64,000 bases of DNA from Kocuria carniphila (GCF_004136555.1 NZ_NOIT01000015.1:1-64000), one strand, 5' to 3'. Shown: positions 16,714-26,494, counted from the stretch's first letter. Notes: a model not told the origin generated them from the letters alone. Numbers and translations: made by a program.

Positions 16714-18426
16714 ATGGCCGCGCAAACCACGTCGACCGAAACTTCTTCCAAGTCAGCCGCACCGCGCGTGCGCGGACCCCGCCCGGGCACCAACCTGGGC
16801 CAGTGGAAGATCAGCGGCAAGGAACCCCTCAACCACAACGAGGAGTTCAAGTCCGAGGGCAACCCGCTGGACGTTCGCGAGCGCATCATCGACACGTACT
16901 CCAAACAGGGCTTCGATTCGATCCCCACGGATGACGTGCACGGACGGTTCCGTTGGATGGGTCTGTACACCCAGCGCAAGCAGGGCGTGGACGGCGCATC
17001 GACCTCCAAGCTGGATGCGGAGTCCCTGTCGGACAAGTACTTCATGATGCGCATTCGCACGGATGGCGGCCGGCTCAACGTGGCTCAGGCGCGCGTGATC
17101 GGAGAGATCTCCCGTGATTTCGCCCGTGACACCGCCGATGTCAGCGACCGCCAGAATATCCAGCTGCACTGGGTTCGAATTGAGGACGTCCCCGAGATCT
17201 GGGAGCGACTGGATTCGGTGGGCCTGTTGAGCGTCGAGGCGTGCGGTGACACCCCGCGCGTGTTCTTGGGCAGCCCGGTGGCCGGCGTGGATGCCCACGA
17301 GATCATCGACTGCACCCCGCAGCTGGACGCCCTGAGCGAGGCGTTCGTGGGCAACCCGGACTTCGTGAACCTGCCCCGTAAATTCAAGACCGCAATCACC
17401 GGCAGCAAGAGCCTGGACGTGGTGCACGAAATCAACGACGTCAGCTTCGTGGGCGTCGAACACCCCGAACTCGGCGTCGGCTACGACCTGTGGGTGGGCG
17501 GCGCACTGTCGATCACCCCGCGCCTGGCAGAGCGCCTCGGCGTGTTCGTGGCCCCGGAAGACGTGGTCCCCGTGTGGGCCGCCGTGGCCGGGATCTTCCG
17601 CGATTACGGCTACCGCAAGCAGCGCACCAAGGCCCGCCTCAAGTTCCTGCTGGCCGAGTGGGGCACCGAGAAGTTCCGCCAAGTCATCGAGAATGAGTAC
17701 CTGGGTCGTAAGCTTCCGGATGGCCCCGCGCCCGCCCGCGCCGTGGGCCGCCCCGATCACGTGGGCGTGCACGACCAGCACGACGGCAACAAGTACGTGG
17801 GCTTCGCCCTCACCGTGGGTCGCCTCAACTCCGCGGCGCTGCTGGCGCTCGCGGACGCCGCTGAGGCCGCAGGTTCCGATCGCATCCGACTGACGCCATA
17901 CCAGAAGGTTCTGGTGCTGGACGTTCCCGAGGATCGCGTGGAAGAGCTGACCACCGCGCTCAAGCCCCACGGCATGGACGCGCACCCCAGCCCGTTCCGC
18001 CGCGCGACCATTGCATGCACCGGCATCGAGTTCTGCAAGCTCGCGTTCGTGGAGACCAAGGGCCTGGCCGCCCAAGTGATCGACCAGCTCGAAGAGCGGC
18101 TCACTGACCTCGAGATCACGAACCCCATTTCGCTGCACATCAACGGCTGCCCCAACTCGTGCGCGCGGATCCAGACCGCGGACATCGGACTCAAGGGCCA
18201 GTTCATCGGTGAAGAGTTCGTGTTCCAGGTGCACCTGGGCGGTGGCCTCGCCTCCGCAGATCGCGAGGAGGGCGGCCTGGGTCGCACCGTGCGCGGCCTG
18301 AAGGTCACCTCCGACGACCTCACCGACTACGTCGAACGCGTCACCCGCCGCTACATGGCCGAGACCAACGGCGAACTCACCTTTGCCGAGTGGGCACAGA
18401 ACGCCGAGGAGGATTCTCTGCGATGA
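16714..18426 (+). CDS. sir: Ferredoxin-dependent sulfite reductase
   Basis: This 570-residue sirohaem/Fe4S4 enzyme reduces sulfite to sulfide by six electrons. The cofactor cysteines are seen in CTGIEFC (Cys435, Cys441) and NGCPNSC (Cys479, Cys483), with the duplicated ferredoxin-like halves around 90-150 and 400-430. The lack of a flavoprotein partner and the length point to the ferredoxin type found in actinobacteria. A nitrite reductase reading is less likely because cysH, cysD and cysN follow directly. The ATG at 16714 has AAGGAG upstream; the open frame extends further 5' but has no ribosome site there. The stop overlaps cysH by ATGA, so the two are translationally coupled. Confidence 0.9.
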   Translation: MAAQTTSTETSSKSAAPRVRGPRPGTNLGQWKISGKEPLNHNEEFKSEGNPLDVRERIIDTYSKQGFDSIPTDDVHGRFRWMGLYTQRKQGVDGASTSKLDAESLSDKYFMMRIRTDGGRLNVAQARVIGEISRDFARDTADVSDRQNIQLHWVRIEDVPEIWERLDSVGLLSVEACGDTPRVFLGSPVAGVDAHEIIDCTPQLDALSEAFVGNPDFVNLPRKFKTAITGSKSLDVVHEINDVSFVGVEHPELGVGYDLWVGGALSITPRLAERLGVFVAPEDVVPVWAAVAGIFRDYGYRKQRTKARLKFLLAEWGTEKFRQVIENEYLGRKLPDGPAPARAVGRPDHVGVHDQHDGNKYVGFALTVGRLNSAALLALADAAEAAGSDRIRLTPYQKVLVLDVPEDRVEELTTALKPHGMDAHPSPFRRATIACTGIEFCKLAFVETKGLAAQVIDQLEERLTDLEITNPISLHINGCPNSCARIQTADIGLKGQFIGEEFVFQVHLGGGLASADREEGGLGRTVRGLKVTSDDLTDYVERVTRRYMAETNGELTFAEWAQNAEEDSLR

Positions 18427-19289
18427 CCACGCCTATTTCTTCAGTCACTACTTCAACCACGACGACGCCGCCCGAGGCACCTGCCGCGGGTACGTCACCT
18501 GACGCGACCACTTCGCCGGCCGCAACCGGAGTGGGCTCCGCAACCGTCGACACCAAGGCGCCCGGAGCGGCGTCGGCGCCCCAACGAACTCGCTCCGAGG
18601 CCGAGCTGAAGGCTCTGGTCGAGGAGGCCAACGAACTGTTCGGCGAGCGCAACGCGGACACCCAAGAACTGCTGGCGTGGGCCGGTAGGACGTTCGGGAA
18701 GTCGCTCGCGGTCGCGTGTTCGATGGCCTCGGACACGGTGGTGCCCGCCCTGGTCAGCCAGCACATCAAAGACGTGGACGTGCTGTTCCTGGACACCGGC
18801 TATCACTTCCAGGAGACGATCGAGACCCGGGACGCGTTCGCCTCGGACTGGCCTGTGAACGTGCGCACCCTGCTGCCGCGGCTGACCGTGCCGGAGCAGG
18901 ACGCCGAGTTCGGTCCGAAACTCCACGACCGGGAGCCCGCCACGTGCTGCGGGATCCGCAAGGTCGAGCCGCTCGACAACGCACTGGAGGGCTACGAGGC
19001 CTGGGTGACCGGACTGCGGCGCGAGGAAACGCCCCACCGCGCCAATGCCGCGCCGGTCGAATGGGATGAACGCCATCACATGGTCAAGATCAACGCGATC
19101 GTGGACTGGACCTTTGACGACGTCGTGAGTTGGGCCGAGACCAACCTGGTGGTGGTCAACCCGCTGCTGACGCAGGGTTACCCGTCCATCGGTTGCGCTC
19201 CGTGCACACGAAAAGTTGCCCCCGGCGAGGACCCGCGCGCTGGTCGCTGGTCCGGGCTGGGCAAGACAGAATGCGGGATTCACGTATGA
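18423..19289 (+). CDS. cysH: Adenylyl-sulfate (APS) reductase
   Basis: This 288-residue PP-loop reductase makes sulfite from activated sulfate using thioredoxin. It carries the iron-sulfur pair CCGIRK and CAPC, which marks the APS-reducing type rather than the cluster-free PAPS type, and the catalytic ECGIH at the C-terminus. This agrees with the absence of an APS kinase gene in the operon. The first 55 residues are Thr/Ala/Pro-rich and probably disordered. The ATG overlaps the sir stop (ATGA) and its own stop overlaps the cysD start in the same way, giving a tightly coupled operon. Confidence 0.92.
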   Translation: MTTPISSVTTSTTTTPPEAPAAGTSPDATTSPAATGVGSATVDTKAPGAASAPQRTRSEAELKALVEEANELFGERNADTQELLAWAGRTFGKSLAVACSMASDTVVPALVSQHIKDVDVLFLDTGYHFQETIETRDAFASDWPVNVRTLLPRLTVPEQDAEFGPKLHDREPATCCGIRKVEPLDNALEGYEAWVTGLRREETPHRANAAPVEWDERHHMVKINAIVDWTFDDVVSWAETNLVVVNPLLTQGYPSIGCAPCTRKVAPGEDPRAGRWSGLGKTECGIHV

Positions 19290-20224
19290 CCACCACAGCC
19301 ACCTCCACTGTTACTTCGGCGTCGAACTCGAGCGCGCTGACCCAGCTGCAGCGACTGGAAGCCGAGTCGATGCACATCTTCCGCGAGACCGCGTCCGAGG
19401 GCGAGCGCCCCGTGCTGCTGTTCAGCGGCGGCAAGGACTCCGTGGTCATGCTGCACCTGGCCGCCAAGGCCTTCTGGCCGTGCCCCATCCCGTTCCCCGT
19501 GCTGCACGTGGACACCGGGCACAACTTCCCGGAGGTCCTGGACTTCCGCAATCGCACCGCCGAGCGGCTCAAGGTGCGCCTGGAAGTCGCGAGCGTGCAG
19601 GACTACATCGACGACGGGCGGCTCAGCGAACGCCCGGACGGCACCCGCAACCCGTTGCAGACGGTGCCGTTGCTGGACGCGATCACGGACGGCCGCCACG
19701 ACGTCGTCTACGGTGGCGCTCGCCGTGACGAGGAGAAGGCCCGCGCCAAGGAACGCATCATCAGCCTGCGTGATGAGTTCGGCCAGTGGAATCCGCGCGA
19801 TCAGCGCCCCGAGCTGTGGAGCCTGTACAACACGCGCCACCGCCCGGGCGAGCACGTACGCGTGTTCCCGCTGTCCAACTGGACCGAGCTGGATATCTGG
19901 CGTTACATCGCCGCGGAGAACATCGAACTGCCTCCCCTGTACTACGCCCACGAGCGGGACGTGATCCTGCGCGACGGCATGCTGCTGGCCGTGGGGGAGT
20001 ACGTGACCCCGCGCGACGGCGAAGACATCGAACGCCGCACGGTTCGCTACCGCACCGTGGGCGACATGAGCTGCACCGGTGCCGTTGAATCACCGGCCGC
20101 CAACGCTGAGGACGTCCTGGCGGAGGTTGCAACCAGCACACTCACCGAACGCGGAGCCACGCGAGCGGATGACCGCATGTCGGAAGCCGCCATGGAAGAC
20201 CGCAAGCGAGAGGGCTATTTCTAA
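19286..20224 (+). CDS. cysD: Sulfate adenylyltransferase subunit 2
   Basis: This 312-residue catalytic subunit of ATP sulfurylase forms APS from sulfate and ATP. The PP-loop SGGKDS is at 47-52, followed by HVDTGHNFPE and GGARRDEEKARAKER, and the protein ends REGYF as CysD proteins do. The first 20 residues are low-complexity. The ATG overlaps the cysH stop (ATGA). One base separates its stop from the cysN ATG, consistent with equal production of the two partners. Confidence 0.95.
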   Translation: MTTTATSTVTSASNSSALTQLQRLEAESMHIFRETASEGERPVLLFSGGKDSVVMLHLAAKAFWPCPIPFPVLHVDTGHNFPEVLDFRNRTAERLKVRLEVASVQDYIDDGRLSERPDGTRNPLQTVPLLDAITDGRHDVVYGGARRDEEKARAKERIISLRDEFGQWNPRDQRPELWSLYNTRHRPGEHVRVFPLSNWTELDIWRYIAAENIELPPLYYAHERDVILRDGMLLAVGEYVTPRDGEDIERRTVRYRTVGDMSCTGAVESPAANAEDVLAEVATSTLTERGATRADDRMSEAAMEDRKREGYF

Positions 20225-20225
20225 A

Positions 20226-21563
20226 ATGAGCGTTGACACCCGAGGAAGCCTGCTGCGCATTGCCACGGCGGGCAGCGTGGACGACGGCAAGTCCACCCTG
20301 GTGGGGCGCCTGCTCCACGACACCAAGAACATCCTGGTCGACCAGCTCGAAGCCATTGAGCGGGTCAGCCAGGCGCGTGGCTTGGACTCCGCTGACCTGG
20401 CGTTACTGACCGACGGCCTGCGTGCCGAACGCGAGCAGGGCATCACGATCGACGTGGCCTACCGCTACTTCGCCACGCCCGCCCGGAATTTCATCCTGGC
20501 CGACTGCCCGGGACACGTGCAGTACACCCGCAACACCGTGACGGGTGCCTCTACCGCGGATGCACTGATCATCCTGGTGGACGTGGAACACGGAATTGTG
20601 GAGCAGACCCGCCGTCACCTGGCAGTGGCCGCGCTCTTGGGCGTGCCGCACCTGATCGTGGCGCTCAACAAGATCGACCTGGTCCCGGACGCCGAGCAAC
20701 GCTTCGCGCAGTTGAATTCGGACCTGCACGAACTGGCCGATCAATTCGGCGTGCTCGCATTGCAGACCATTCCGATCTCCGCGCTGCGCGGGGACAACGT
20801 GGCGGAGAAGTCGCCGAACACCCCGTGGTACGAGGGTCCCAGCCTGCTGGAATGGCTCGAGACCCTGCCGGATTCCGCGGAACTGACGCAGTCGGAGCGG
20901 TTCGCGTTCCCCGTGCAGACGGTGCTGCGCCCGCAGTCCGCTGCGGTGGATCCGGAACTGGTGGATTACCGCGGCTACGCGGGACAGATTGCCGCCGGAA
21001 CCGTGCGCGTGGGTGGCACGGTCACGGTGCAACCGGCCGGTCGCCAGACCACGGTCGAGGGCATCGACCTGGCCGGTCAGCCCTTGGAGGTAGCGGTGGC
21101 CGGGCAGTCCGTGACCCTGCGACTGAGCGATCAGATCGACATCACCCGTGGTGATCTCATCTCGGGCGTGGACACGGGTGCCGAGCCCAGCCAGTCCGTG
21201 GAGGCCGTGGTCTGCTGGCTCGACGAGAAACCGTTGCACGAGGGCCAGCGCGTGCTGCTCAAGCACACCACGCGGGTGGTGCGGGGGATCGTGGGTTCGA
21301 TCGACGGTCGGCTTAACCTGGACTCCCTCAGTGCGGAATCCGTGGATTCCTTCGGGCTCAACGACATCGGACGGATCACGGTGCGTGTGGCCGAACCGAT
21401 CTTCGGCACCGGGTACACGCAGTCCCACGCGTTGGGATCGTTCCTGCTGATCGACCCGCAGACCGGGCGCACGCAGGCCGCGGGCATGATCCAGGACGAC
21501 AGCGTCGAGACTCCCGGGGTGCTGGGAAGTCTCAAGGCCGAGCACGGGGACTGGCGCATCTGA
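20226..21563 (+). CDS. cysN: Sulfate adenylyltransferase subunit 1 (GTPase)
   Basis: This 445-residue EF-Tu-like GTPase drives APS formation by CysD. GTP motifs are GSVDDGKST (16-24), DCPGH and NKID, followed by two beta-barrel domains. It lacks a C-terminal APS kinase domain, unlike CysNC fusions, which matches the APS reductase encoded upstream: PAPS is not needed. It is the last gene of the sir-cysH-cysD-cysN operon and is followed by a hairpin at 21572-21600. No sulfate transporter or sirohaem gene is in the operon. Confidence 0.95.
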   Translation: MSVDTRGSLLRIATAGSVDDGKSTLVGRLLHDTKNILVDQLEAIERVSQARGLDSADLALLTDGLRAEREQGITIDVAYRYFATPARNFILADCPGHVQYTRNTVTGASTADALIILVDVEHGIVEQTRRHLAVAALLGVPHLIVALNKIDLVPDAEQRFAQLNSDLHELADQFGVLALQTIPISALRGDNVAEKSPNTPWYEGPSLLEWLETLPDSAELTQSERFAFPVQTVLRPQSAAVDPELVDYRGYAGQIAAGTVRVGGTVTVQPAGRQTTVEGIDLAGQPLEVAVAGQSVTLRLSDQIDITRGDLISGVDTGAEPSQSVEAVVCWLDEKPLHEGQRVLLKHTTRVVRGIVGSIDGRLNLDSLSAESVDSFGLNDIGRITVRVAEPIFGTGYTQSHALGSFLLIDPQTGRTQAAGMIQDDSVETPGVLGSLKAEHGDWRI

Positions 21564-21571
21564 GGTGCGGC

Positions 21572-21600
21572 GGCGGCGTCGTTGATCGGACGACGCCGCC
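21572..21600 (+). terminator. Terminator of the sulfate operon
   Basis: GGCGGCGTCGT (21572-21582) pairs perfectly with ACGACGCCGCC (21590-21600) around a seven-base loop, eight bases after the cysN stop. No T run is present. Confidence 0.75.
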
Positions 21601-21689
21601 CCACGGCACTTTGGCGCGTGACCTCGCCATAAGGCGCTGCGTGACGTGGTCGACTGTGAGTGTCCGCGCCGATTACTAGAGTGGGCTCC

Positions 21690-23549
21690 ATGATCACTCC
21701 AAGCCTGCTGACCGCTACCATCGCACTGAGTGCCCTCGCACGGGCGGGTATGGAGCAGATGGTCGTCGCACCGGGTTCACGGTCCGCACCCGTTGCGTAC
21801 GCCGCAGCGGCTGCCGAGGCCAGCGGGGCTTTGCGAGTGCACGTGCGGATCGACGAGCGCTCGGCGGCCTTCACGGCCCTGGGAATTTCCCGCTCCACCG
21901 GGCGTCCCACGGCGATTCTCACCACCAGCGGCACCGCGGTGGGCAATCTATTGCCCGCGGTCATGGAGGCCTCCCACTCGGGAATCCCGCTCGTCGCGTT
22001 GACCGCTGACCGGCCCCCGGAGCTGCGCGGAACCGGAGCCAACCAGACCACGTACCAGCCGGGAGTCTTTGAGTCTTTCGTGCGTGCTCAGGTGGATCTG
22101 GTACCGGACGATCAGAAGTCCGCTGTGGAGACCCTTGACCGCGCGCTCGCCGCGGCCGGGGGAGACGACACCACTGCCCCGGGTCCGGTGCACCTGAACC
22201 TCGCACTGCGAGATCCGCTCTACCCCTGGGCCGAGGAAGACCACGTGTTCCTCAAGAACTGGGCCGAGGAGCTCGCAGCGGAACTCAAGGAGAACCGCCC
22301 CGCGCGGCTCGCGCACCCCTGGGCCGTGTTCGACGAATCCCTGGTGACCGAGAACTTGGAAACCGATACCAGTGGACTTCCTCGGGACATCGGCAGGAAT
22401 TTCCGCATCCACGACGTGCACGGTGGCAGCATCCCGTCGCCGTTGGGGGAGAACCCCGGTAAGCGCCCCACCACACCGGACGGCGCGCGTGCCGTGGTCA
22501 TGGCCGGTGACGGCGCCGGGCCCGCCGCAGCTCGTTTTGCGGAGGAGGCAGGCTTGCCGCTGATGGCCGAGCCCTCCTCGAATGCGCGTTTCGGCAAGTC
22601 AGCCGTGCACTCGTATCAGAATGTCCTGGAACTGGACATCGTGGATTTTGTAGACACCGTGGTGCTCGTGGGGCGTCCCACGCTGTCCCGGCAGGTCGCA
22701 GCCATGCTGCAGCGCGAGGACGTTCGCGTGCTGGCGGTACGTCCCGGACCGGTGCCGTGGTTCGAGGAAGGCCGCCGCGACGAAGAGGTCGTGCACACGT
22801 TCCAGGAAGCACTTGAACTACTCGGGCCCGTCCGCGATAACTGGTTCGAACTCTGGGAAGCCACCGGCATTGCTGCGTGTGACGCCCTGCGGACCCAGGC
22901 GAACTCCACTCCCATCCTGACCGGGCCGCACGTGGCCCACGCCGTGTGGGATGCCTGCGCCGCGGACGGCGCCGTCCTGGTGGCAGGTTCGTCCAACCCG
23001 ATCCGCGACCTGGACCTGGTTGCCTGGCCGGATGATCCGGTGGCCGTGGTGGCCAATCGAGGAGTGTCCGGAATCGACGGCACCGTGGCCACCGCACACG
23101 GTGTGGGCTTGGGAACGGGCCGCCCGGTCCGCGTTTTCCTGGGCGATCTCACCCTGCTTCACGATGCCGGCTCTCTGCTGGTGGGCGAGGGCGAAGAAAT
23201 CCCGGATGTGCAGTTCGTAGTGCTCAACGACAAGGGCGGCGGGATCTTCGGCAAGCTCGAGCACGGCGCCGTGGCGGAGGACGAGCGATACACAGGCACC
23301 GTGGAACGGTTCTTCGGAACTCCGCACAATGTGTCCTTGCCGGATCTGTGTGCCGCCTACGGGGTGGAGTACAGCGAGGCGAATACCGCCATCGAACTGG
23401 CGGCGCTGTTCGCGGCCCCGTTGCGCGGACGACGGGTCATCGAGATCCCCATCGACCGCGCGGGATTGCGTGAATTCCACAAGGGCATCCGCGGGGCTGC
23501 CCAGGACGCGGCCAGGGAGTATCTGGCGAAGAACCCGATCAAGGCGTGA
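21690..23549 (+). CDS. menD: SEPHCHC synthase (menaquinone synthesis, ThDP enzyme)
   Basis: This 619-residue protein joins isochorismate and 2-oxoglutarate via thiamine diphosphate. The N-terminal PYR domain has VAPGSRSAPVAYA, HVRIDERSAAFTALG (Glu for cofactor activation) and LTTSGTAVGNLLPAVMEAS; the C-terminal domain has GSSNPIRDLD, NRGVSGIDGT and FLGDLTLLHD, with VVLNDKGGGIF close to the ThDP-diphosphate site. The frame opens at 21660, but the ATG at 21690 is chosen because TAGAGT (21677-21682) sits seven bases before it, the geometry of a leaderless transcript, and homology starts here. menC and menF lie 9 kb to either side. Confidence 0.93.
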   Translation: MITPSLLTATIALSALARAGMEQMVVAPGSRSAPVAYAAAAAEASGALRVHVRIDERSAAFTALGISRSTGRPTAILTTSGTAVGNLLPAVMEASHSGIPLVALTADRPPELRGTGANQTTYQPGVFESFVRAQVDLVPDDQKSAVETLDRALAAAGGDDTTAPGPVHLNLALRDPLYPWAEEDHVFLKNWAEELAAELKENRPARLAHPWAVFDESLVTENLETDTSGLPRDIGRNFRIHDVHGGSIPSPLGENPGKRPTTPDGARAVVMAGDGAGPAAARFAEEAGLPLMAEPSSNARFGKSAVHSYQNVLELDIVDFVDTVVLVGRPTLSRQVAAMLQREDVRVLAVRPGPVPWFEEGRRDEEVVHTFQEALELLGPVRDNWFELWEATGIAACDALRTQANSTPILTGPHVAHAVWDACAADGAVLVAGSSNPIRDLDLVAWPDDPVAVVANRGVSGIDGTVATAHGVGLGTGRPVRVFLGDLTLLHDAGSLLVGEGEEIPDVQFVVLNDKGGGIFGKLEHGAVAEDERYTGTVERFFGTPHNVSLPDLCAAYGVEYSEANTAIELAALFAAPLRGRRVIEIPIDRAGLREFHKGIRGAAQDAAREYLAKNPIKA

Positions 23550-23613
23550 CCACGGCCTGGTCCTAATCAGGGGTACCCAGGACTCATCGCGCACCCCTGA
23601 TTAGCATGGGTGC

Positions 23614-24354
23614 ATGACTGAACAGCAGACTGCTTCCAGCAATTCGCCCCGCACCGCTCTGGTTACCGGGGCCACCCGGGGTATCGGTCGTGCCGTGGCC
23701 GAGGACCTCGCGCGAGATCATGTGGTGTTCGTGGGCGGCCGCAGCTCCGAGGATGTCGAGCGCGTGCGTTCCGAACTCGAGGGTTTCGGGCCGGGCACGC
23801 GACCGTTCGTTGCGGATCTTGCCGACGACGCCGCCGTCCAAGCAGCCTGGGCGCCCCTGGCCGAAGAGTTCCCGGGTCTGAACGTCGTGGTGCACTCGGC
23901 CGGTATCGCCCCCATGGCACGGGTGGAAGAGGCCACCCGTGAGCAGTGGCGCGAAATCTTCGAGGTCAACGTCTTCTCCGTGGCGCAGCTGACCAAGCTC
24001 GTGTTGCCCCAGTTGCGGACCGTCGGCGGGGACGTGGTGGCTATCAACTCGGGGTCGGGCTTCACGGCCGGGCCGGCGTCGTCGTTGTATTCGGGCACCA
24101 AGTTCGCCCTGCGTGCCTTCACGGACGCGCTACGCGAGGAAGAGCGCGAGAACGGTGTGCGTGTGTCCTCGGTGCACCCGGGCCGCGTCGCCACCGACAT
24201 GCAGGCAGAACTGCACGCCTACCAGGGCAAGGAATATCGTGCCGAGGAATGGATCCAGCCGGCCCAGATCGCCGCGGCCGTGCGCGTAGCCGTAGATGCG
24301 GAACGGACCTCTCAGGTCGAGGTCATCACCGTGCGACCTTCCGGTATGCACTAG
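23614..24354 (+). CDS. Short-chain dehydrogenase/reductase
   Basis: This 246-residue classical SDR has the dinucleotide site TGATRGIGRA, the HSAGI segment, the catalytic Ser region INSGSG and the Tyr-x-x-x-Lys pair in YSGTKFALRAF. The segment VHPGRVATDM follows as usual. The substrate cannot be told from sequence. It follows menD by 65 bp but has its own leaderless-type promoter: TAGCAT (23602-23607) six bases before the ATG. No partner genes suggest a pathway. Confidence 0.85.
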   Translation: MTEQQTASSNSPRTALVTGATRGIGRAVAEDLARDHVVFVGGRSSEDVERVRSELEGFGPGTRPFVADLADDAAVQAAWAPLAEEFPGLNVVVHSAGIAPMARVEEATREQWREIFEVNVFSVAQLTKLVLPQLRTVGGDVVAINSGSGFTAGPASSLYSGTKFALRAFTDALREEERENGVRVSSVHPGRVATDMQAELHAYQGKEYRAEEWIQPAQIAAAVRVAVDAERTSQVEVITVRPSGMH

Positions 24355-24649
24355 GTCCCTGGCGACCCCCTTGGTGTCGGGCTCTCTCTGACCAGTTTCT
24401 GTGTATTCGGTGGTCGGGGAGGGCCCGAATCGCCATGATCAGCCCTGCATTAGGTAGCAAATTATACAAACTACGACCAACTCATATGCAGGCTGTTATT
24501 TAACACCCCCTGGCGAAACCCTGGGGGTTATCCCCGTGTGGTAAGGCTCACAGTAGTTCAGGATTGAGATCTAACGCGCAACCATTCCGGAAACGCACCG
24601 GGAGTCTAGGGGCTCTCCGGAAGATCTTTGATCCGAGAGGACCACCACT
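24355..24649. other. Intergenic region before the second aromatic-acid carrier
   Basis: AT-richer than its surroundings. GACCA (24390-24394) and TGGTC (24411-24415) form a short inverted repeat. A CCCCC/GGGGG hairpin near 24505-24530 may end the SDR transcript. An exact promoter cannot be placed. Confidence 0.35.
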
Positions 24650-26035
24650 ATGAGCAACACACTCGTTGCCGCGGACCCGCGAAAAGAGGCGAGGACCGCC
24701 GCTTGGGTCGCAGGTATCGCCTGCACCGCACTGATTTTCGACGGCTTTGACCTCACTATTTACGGAACCGTCCTCACCACGTTGATGGCAGATCCTTCCC
24801 ACATCGGCGCACTCGATGCCGCCACCGCGGGCACCCTGGGTTCCTACGCATTGATCGGCGTGCTCATCGGCGCCCTGATCTGTGGCTCCATCGGCGACTA
24901 CGTGGGCCGCCGCCGCATCATCCTGGTGGGCATCGCCTGGTTCTCCATCGGCATGTTCGTCACCGCGCTCTCCACCTCGATCTTTGCTTTCGGCGCGCTG
25001 CGCCTGATCACCGGTATCGGCCTGGGCGCGATCCTCGCCACGGCCGGCGCCACCATTGCGGAGTTCGCTCCCGCCGGGCGTCGTAACTTCTACAACGCCA
25101 TCGTGTACTCGGGTATCCCCGCCGGTGGTGTGCTCGCCGCACTGCTGGGCATGATCCTGCTCGAGCCCCTCGGCTGGCGCGGCCTGTTCATGATCGGTGC
25201 AACTCCCATCCTGTTCCTGTTGCCCATCGCGTTCTTCAAGCTTCCCGAGTCCCCGCGTTGGCTGCTCTCCCGCGGTCGTCGTGAAGAAGCTGAGGCACTG
25301 TCGCTCAAGACCGGTACTCCTCTGCTCGAGGAAGTTGTCGTCCAGAAGGCCGGCGCTACTCCCGCCAAGACCGGTTTCGGCGCAGTGTTCTCCCCGCAGT
25401 TCCGTGCGGGTGCCATCCTGCTGGGCTTCATGTCCTTCTCCGGTCTGCTGCTGACCTACGGCCTGAACACCTGGCTCCCCAAGATCATGGAGAGCTACGG
25501 CTACGGCAAGACCTACTCGCTCGCGTTCCTGCTGGTGCTCAACTCCGGTGCCGTGATCGGTGGTGTGGTTGCATCCAAGCTGGCCGACCGCCGCGGCCCG
25601 CAGTTCATCGTCGCCACCACGTTCGTGATCGCAGCCATCACCCTGGTGCTGATGACCTTCCAGTTCCCGCTGCCGGTGCTGTTCATGTTCATCGGTATTG
25701 CCGGTGTGGGCACCCTGGGTACCCAGGTGCTGATCTACGGCTTCACCTCCAACTACTTCACCACCAACGCTCGTGCAGCCGGTGTGGCGTGGTGTTCCGG
25801 CTTCGGTCGGCTGGGCGGCATCTTCGGCCCGCTCATCGGTGGCTGGTTGGTTGCAGCTGGTCTGGGTGGCGCCACCGCGTTCTACATCTTCGGTGGTGTG
25901 GCACTGTTCGGCGCACTCGTGACCGTGTTGGTTCCCCGCCAGAAGGCTGTGGAAGCAGCCAAGGAAAAGGCAGAGGAAATCCTGGAGTCCACCGACAACC
26001 AGGACACCAACACTCCCTCTACCGTCCTGAACTGA
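24650..26035 (+). CDS. MFS transporter, aromatic acid:H+ symporter (benzoate-transporter-like)
   Basis: This 461-residue carrier has twelve predicted helices. Helix 1 contains FDGFDLTIYGTVLTTLM, the DGFD motif of BenK/PcaK-type aromatic-acid permeases, and the loop 2-3 motif GDYVGRRRIIL is clear. The C-terminal 45 residues are charged and cytoplasmic. A GAGAGGA ribosome site precedes the ATG. Codon bias is strong, suggesting high expression. It is transcribed alone, with a strong terminator at 26111-26150. It is related to, but clearly distinct from, the carrier at 12389-13735. Confidence 0.82.
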   Translation: MSNTLVAADPRKEARTAAWVAGIACTALIFDGFDLTIYGTVLTTLMADPSHIGALDAATAGTLGSYALIGVLIGALICGSIGDYVGRRRIILVGIAWFSIGMFVTALSTSIFAFGALRLITGIGLGAILATAGATIAEFAPAGRRNFYNAIVYSGIPAGGVLAALLGMILLEPLGWRGLFMIGATPILFLLPIAFFKLPESPRWLLSRGRREEAEALSLKTGTPLLEEVVVQKAGATPAKTGFGAVFSPQFRAGAILLGFMSFSGLLLTYGLNTWLPKIMESYGYGKTYSLAFLLVLNSGAVIGGVVASKLADRRGPQFIVATTFVIAAITLVLMTFQFPLPVLFMFIGIAGVGTLGTQVLIYGFTSNYFTTNARAAGVAWCSGFGRLGGIFGPLIGGWLVAAGLGGATAFYIFGGVALFGALVTVLVPRQKAVEAAKEKAEEILESTDNQDTNTPSTVLN

Positions 26036-26110
26036 TTTTCCGGGAACGACGGTCGGTCGGCGCATCCGCGCACTGACCACCGACTGCCTCGGGAAACATA
26101 GAAACACCAA

Positions 26111-26150
26111 GGGTGCCGTTGCTCATTGCGAGCAGCGGCACCCTGCTTTT
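26111..26150 (+). terminator. Strong intrinsic terminator after the MFS gene
   Basis: GGGTGCCGTTGCTC (26111-26124) pairs with GAGCAGCGGCACCC (26130-26143) around ATTGC, followed by TGCTTTT. It marks the left edge of the repeat-rich island. Confidence 0.88.
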
Positions 26151-26172
26151 GCGTGCTGGCCCTCGCTTCAGT

Positions 26173-26259
26173 CGTCCCACCGCTTCACCTGCCCCACCAC
26201 TTCACTCGTCCCACCACTTCAACCGCCCCACCACTTCAACCGCCCCAACCGCCCCACCA
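26173..26259. repeat. 17-bp tandem repeat, four full units plus partials
   Basis: Units at 26173-26189, 26190-26206, 26207-26223 and 26224-26240 follow the pattern YGYCCCACCRCTTCAMY, then two shortened copies run to 26259. Units 3 and 4 differ at one base. No spacers vary as in a CRISPR array. Confidence 0.85.
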
Positions 26260-26319
26260 GCCGTGCGCTGGCACTGGTCCCCACCATCTGGTGCGCCGCT
26301 GCGACCACCTCCCGCACTT

Positions 26320-26390
26320 GATGCGCCGTTAGAACCTTTCGGGCGGCGTAAAAGGGTTCCAACGCAACCTCACGCGGGTTCCTCGGCGCT
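26320..26390. repeat. Palindromic dispersed repeat, copy 1
   Basis: CGTTAGAACC (26327-26336) and GGTTCCAACG (26355-26364) form an inverted repeat with one mismatch. The downstream AACCTCACGCGGGTTC and CGGCGCT recur in copy 2 at 26622-26692, as does the upstream TGATGCGCCGTT. Copy 3 is at 27983-28040. Confidence 0.75.
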
Positions 26391-26398
26391 ACCGTCCC

Positions 26399-26494
26399 CT
26401 CACGTGCGTGGCTCTCACTCGCCTATCGTCCGCTCATGTGCGTGGCTCTCACTCGCCTATCGTCCGCTCATGTGCGTGGCTCTCGCTCGCCCCC
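26399..26494. repeat. 34-bp tandem repeat, about 2.8 copies
   Basis: Copies start at 26399, 26433 and 26467. The first two differ at one base (CTCACG/CTCATG); the third diverges after GGCTCTCGCTCGCC. The repeats are directly abutting, so this is a minisatellite and not a CRISPR array. Confidence 0.85.

Noticed and set aside
26399-26494. CRISPR-like 34-bp repeats
   Set aside because: Copies abut directly with no spacers and no cas genes are near; it is a minisatellite.
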